Assembly: GCF_900090315.1 (NCBI RefSeq)
Contig: NZ_FMHZ01000002.1
Location: 7,038,501 to 7,102,500 of the forward strand
Length of the DNA: 64,000 nt
Direction of reading: 5' to 3'
Source: Micromonospora citrea
GTDB taxonomy: Bacteria > Actinomycetota > Actinomycetes > Mycobacteriales > Micromonosporaceae
Made by a program: the position numbers and the translations under genes. Shown here in pieces: positions 62,279-64,000 of the stretch. Below the pieces are notes generated by a model. That model was given only the letters and a program-made list of their open reading frames with translations, did no database searches and was not told where the DNA came from. The stretch's first letter is position 1, and every line of letters starts with the position of its first letter.

Positions 62279-64000
62279 TGGCGGAACCAGTCGTCGGCGT
62301 GCTGCTGCCGGTGCGGATCGAGACCCGGTTCTCCCCCGGCCTGCTGCGCCTGCGGGTCGTGCCGGACGAGCCCTGGTTCGCCCGGCACGACCCGCGGGTG
62401 TCGCCGGGCGAGATCGACGCGGTGCGGCGCCACCTCGACGCCGGGGGCGGCGAGGTGGCCTGGCGCGAGCTGACCGTCCAGGTCGGCGGGGCACGGGCGG
62501 TCTGGCTGGTCCGGACGCTGGTGGTCACCGCCCCCGACGGCACCGCCGCGCTGCGGCCGGTCGGCGCGGGCGAGCTGCGCACCGAACCGGCGTTCCCCCG
62601 GATCGAGGGGTTCCCGGACACGCTGCACGTCTGGCTGGCCCGCGGCGGCGGCCCACCGGCCGTGGTGTTGACCCTCACCGTCGACCGGAGTCGACTCGCC
62701 GTCGACTTCCCCGACCCGGACGCGCCCGCCGATCGGCGGTGGTGGGACGACTGGGACGAGGCCGTCGCGGCCGGCCTGGCCGGAAAGGTGCCGCTGGACG
62801 GCGACCCGACCGACGTCGACGCGCTCTACGTCACCGGTCTCGGCGACGGCGACCCGGGCGCGCTGTTCGGCAGCCACCGCGACGAGGGACGGCTGTCGCT
62901 GCTGGCCCCCGGCTCGGCGACGAACACGGTGGACGGCGCGCCCGCCGTACCCGTCACCGGGGATCCGACGGCCTGGTGGGGCGTGCTCACCGGGGCGCCC
63001 ACCGACACCGAGCGGCTGGTCTCCGCCGCGCTCACCGGCGATCCCGGGCTGCTCGGCGCCCTGCCGGGCGGCGCGGAGCCGCACCGACGCTGGGCGGGCG
63101 GGGCGGTGGCCGGGCTCTGGCCCGCGCTGTGGGGTTTCGCCGGGGCGGACGTGTGGGCGGTGCCGACCGGCGCCGCCGCCGAGTGGGCGCCCGGGGCGCT
63201 GCTGCCCGAGGGTCCGTTCCCGACGCTGCGCGTCGGCCCCCAGCCGTACGGGCTGCTGCCGGCCACGGTGCTGCGCCGCTGGGTGCCCGAGCCGAAGGAC
63301 CCGCCGGTCGAGGCGGGCCTGGTCGAGCCGCTGTCCCACCTGCGCGCCGAGTACGCCGCCGCCGCCGAGCAGCGGGGCACGGTGGTCGGGGCGTCCACCG
63401 AGGAACTGCTCGACCTGATCGGTCAGGTGCCGACCTCGCCGCTGTTCCGACACCGTCGGGCCTGGCCGCTGGAGCTGTGGTGGCTGGTGCTGCTCCTGCT
63501 CGGCTACGGCACCTCCTGGTCCGACCTGGACGCGGCCTGGCGGCACCGGCACCCCGACGCCGATCGGCTGGGCCTGGCGCCGCACCGCCGCTACGGAGCC
63601 ACGGGCGCGCCCCGCCGACTGGAGATCCCGCTCGTGACGCCGGACGGCATGCCCGCCGGCACCGGCGTCGCCGACGTGCTGAAGCGGCTGGTGGAGATCG
63701 CGGAGGAGCAGCCGTGGGCCTACGCCAACCGCGCGAACCTGGAGAAGGAACTGCTCAGGGAATATCCGCTGGACAGCCTGCTGCTGCGGCTCGCCGTCCG
63801 GTCGTTGCAGGTGGCCATCGGCGACGTGGGGCGGGCGCTGGCCGGCGAGGCCCCGCCCGGCCCGGAGCCGGTGGCCCGGGACGCCGCCACCGCCGGCCGG
63901 CTCCAGGGCTGGATCGCCGACACCCCCGCCACAGCGCTGCACGGCCCCACCCCGCAGGCCCGCGCCTACGAGCGGGTGGTCGACGGGCTGCTCACGCTCG
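62278..64000 (+). CDS. Large protein of unknown function, DUF6603 operon gene 5 (cut at right edge)
   Basis: A 574-codon open frame running off the window. The N-terminus reads AEPVVGVLLPVRIETRFSPG, followed by beta-rich stretches, PTLRVGPQPYGLLPATVLRR, and helical segments (LEKELLREYPLDSLLLRLAV). The start overlaps the previous stop as TGATG, so it is translationally coupled to it. The high reading-frame quality and codon bias support a real gene. No family assigned. Confidence 0.8.
   Translation, partial: MAEPVVGVLLPVRIETRFSPGLLRLRVVPDEPWFARHDPRVSPGEIDAVRRHLDAGGGEVAWRELTVQVGGARAVWLVRTLVVTAPDGTAALRPVGAGELRTEPAFPRIEGFPDTLHVWLARGGGPPAVVLTLTVDRSRLAVDFPDPDAPADRRWWDDWDEAVAAGLAGKVPLDGDPTDVDALYVTGLGDGDPGALFGSHRDEGRLSLLAPGSATNTVDGAPAVPVTGDPTAWWGVLTGAPTDTERLVSAALTGDPGLLGALPGGAEPHRRWAGGAVAGLWPALWGFAGADVWAVPTGAAAEWAPGALLPEGPFPTLRVGPQPYGLLPATVLRRWVPEPKDPPVEAGLVEPLSHLRAEYAAAAEQRGTVVGASTEELLDLIGQVPTSPLFRHRRAWPLELWWLVLLLLGYGTSWSDLDAAWRHRHPDADRLGLAPHRRYGATGAPRRLEIPLVTPDGMPAGTGVADVLKRLVEIAEEQPWAYANRANLEKELLREYPLDSLLLRLAVRSLQVAIGDVGRALAGEAPPGPEPVARDAATAGRLQGWIADTPATALHGPTPQARAYERVVDGLLTL

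Overview
This is a very GC-rich, gene-dense stretch of an actinobacterial chromosome. The gene content, the many GTG starts and GTGA/TGATG stop-start overlaps, and mycothiol-linked and FtsR/GarA genes point to Micromonosporaceae (a Micromonospora-like genome). That assignment is inferred from recognised gene families, not from a database search.

Layout, left to right. (1) 1-2000: a cut-off DivIVA-domain gene, a flavohemoglobin-like globin reductase and a group I truncated hemoglobin, all leftward. Three perfect 56-bp tandem repeats, each holding a complete 19-codon mini-ORF, lie between the reductase and divIVA. (2) 2686-4538: a DHFR/RibD-like reductase convergent with an ECF sigma factor carrying a SnoaL-like tail. 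(3) 4796-10953: the conserved actinobacterial block pgsA, DUF881, sbp, DUF881, gcvH, garA, ftsR, DUF151 nuclease, MerR, matching the M. tuberculosis Rv1822-Rv1830 order. (4) 11268-18708: a SpoIIE phosphatase-MarR operon with a palindromic operator, a DUF574 methyltransferase, a tandem universal stress protein, small hypotheticals, an HhH glycosylase-like protein and a CNNM/CBS transporter-like protein. (5) 18750-27182: a selenocysteine island, transcribed leftward as formate dehydrogenase alpha (in-frame UGA with a SECIS-like hairpin), FeS subunit, NrfD-like anchor, tRNA-Sec, selA, selB. (6) 27389-38262: three genes for secreted lysozyme-like proteins. Two sit in a near-identical 1-kb direct repeat about 8.8 kb apart. 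Between the repeats lie an AbiEii/MNT-type nucleotidyltransferase with a small partner, an SDR, a Tat-exported 5'-nucleotidase, a geranylgeranyl-reductase-like flavoprotein and a DHA2 exporter.

(7) 38799-47819: DUF3626, a glyoxalase-fold protein, a MEDS/HATPase regulator, mycothiol-dependent formaldehyde dehydrogenase with its MBL partner, a small membrane protein, a GntR-MFS pair, a CapA-family protein and a glycosyltransferase remnant. (8) 47903-52001: a Baeyer-Villiger monooxygenase (EthA-like), SDR and alpha/beta hydrolase operon divergent from an EthR-like TetR, with a perfect 12-bp-arm palindrome between them. (9) 52072-54064: two small unknown genes divergent from a WYL regulator over a palindrome. 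(10) 54251-64000: a tightly coupled rightward operon of a small ferredoxin-like protein, an M14 carboxypeptidase with a CFI-box C-terminus and a repeat tail, a DUF6603 giant protein and two large proteins of unknown function, the last cut by the window edge. This operon is the best candidate for an undescribed system.

Working together: the formaldehyde dehydrogenase/MBL pair could feed formate to the selenoprotein formate dehydrogenase. The sel genes next to that enzyme supply everything for UGA decoding except selD, which is not in the window. The EthA/SDR/hydrolase trio reads as an alcohol to ketone to ester to acid-plus-alcohol route under one local repressor. No CRISPR array, rRNA, intact transposase or prophage was seen.
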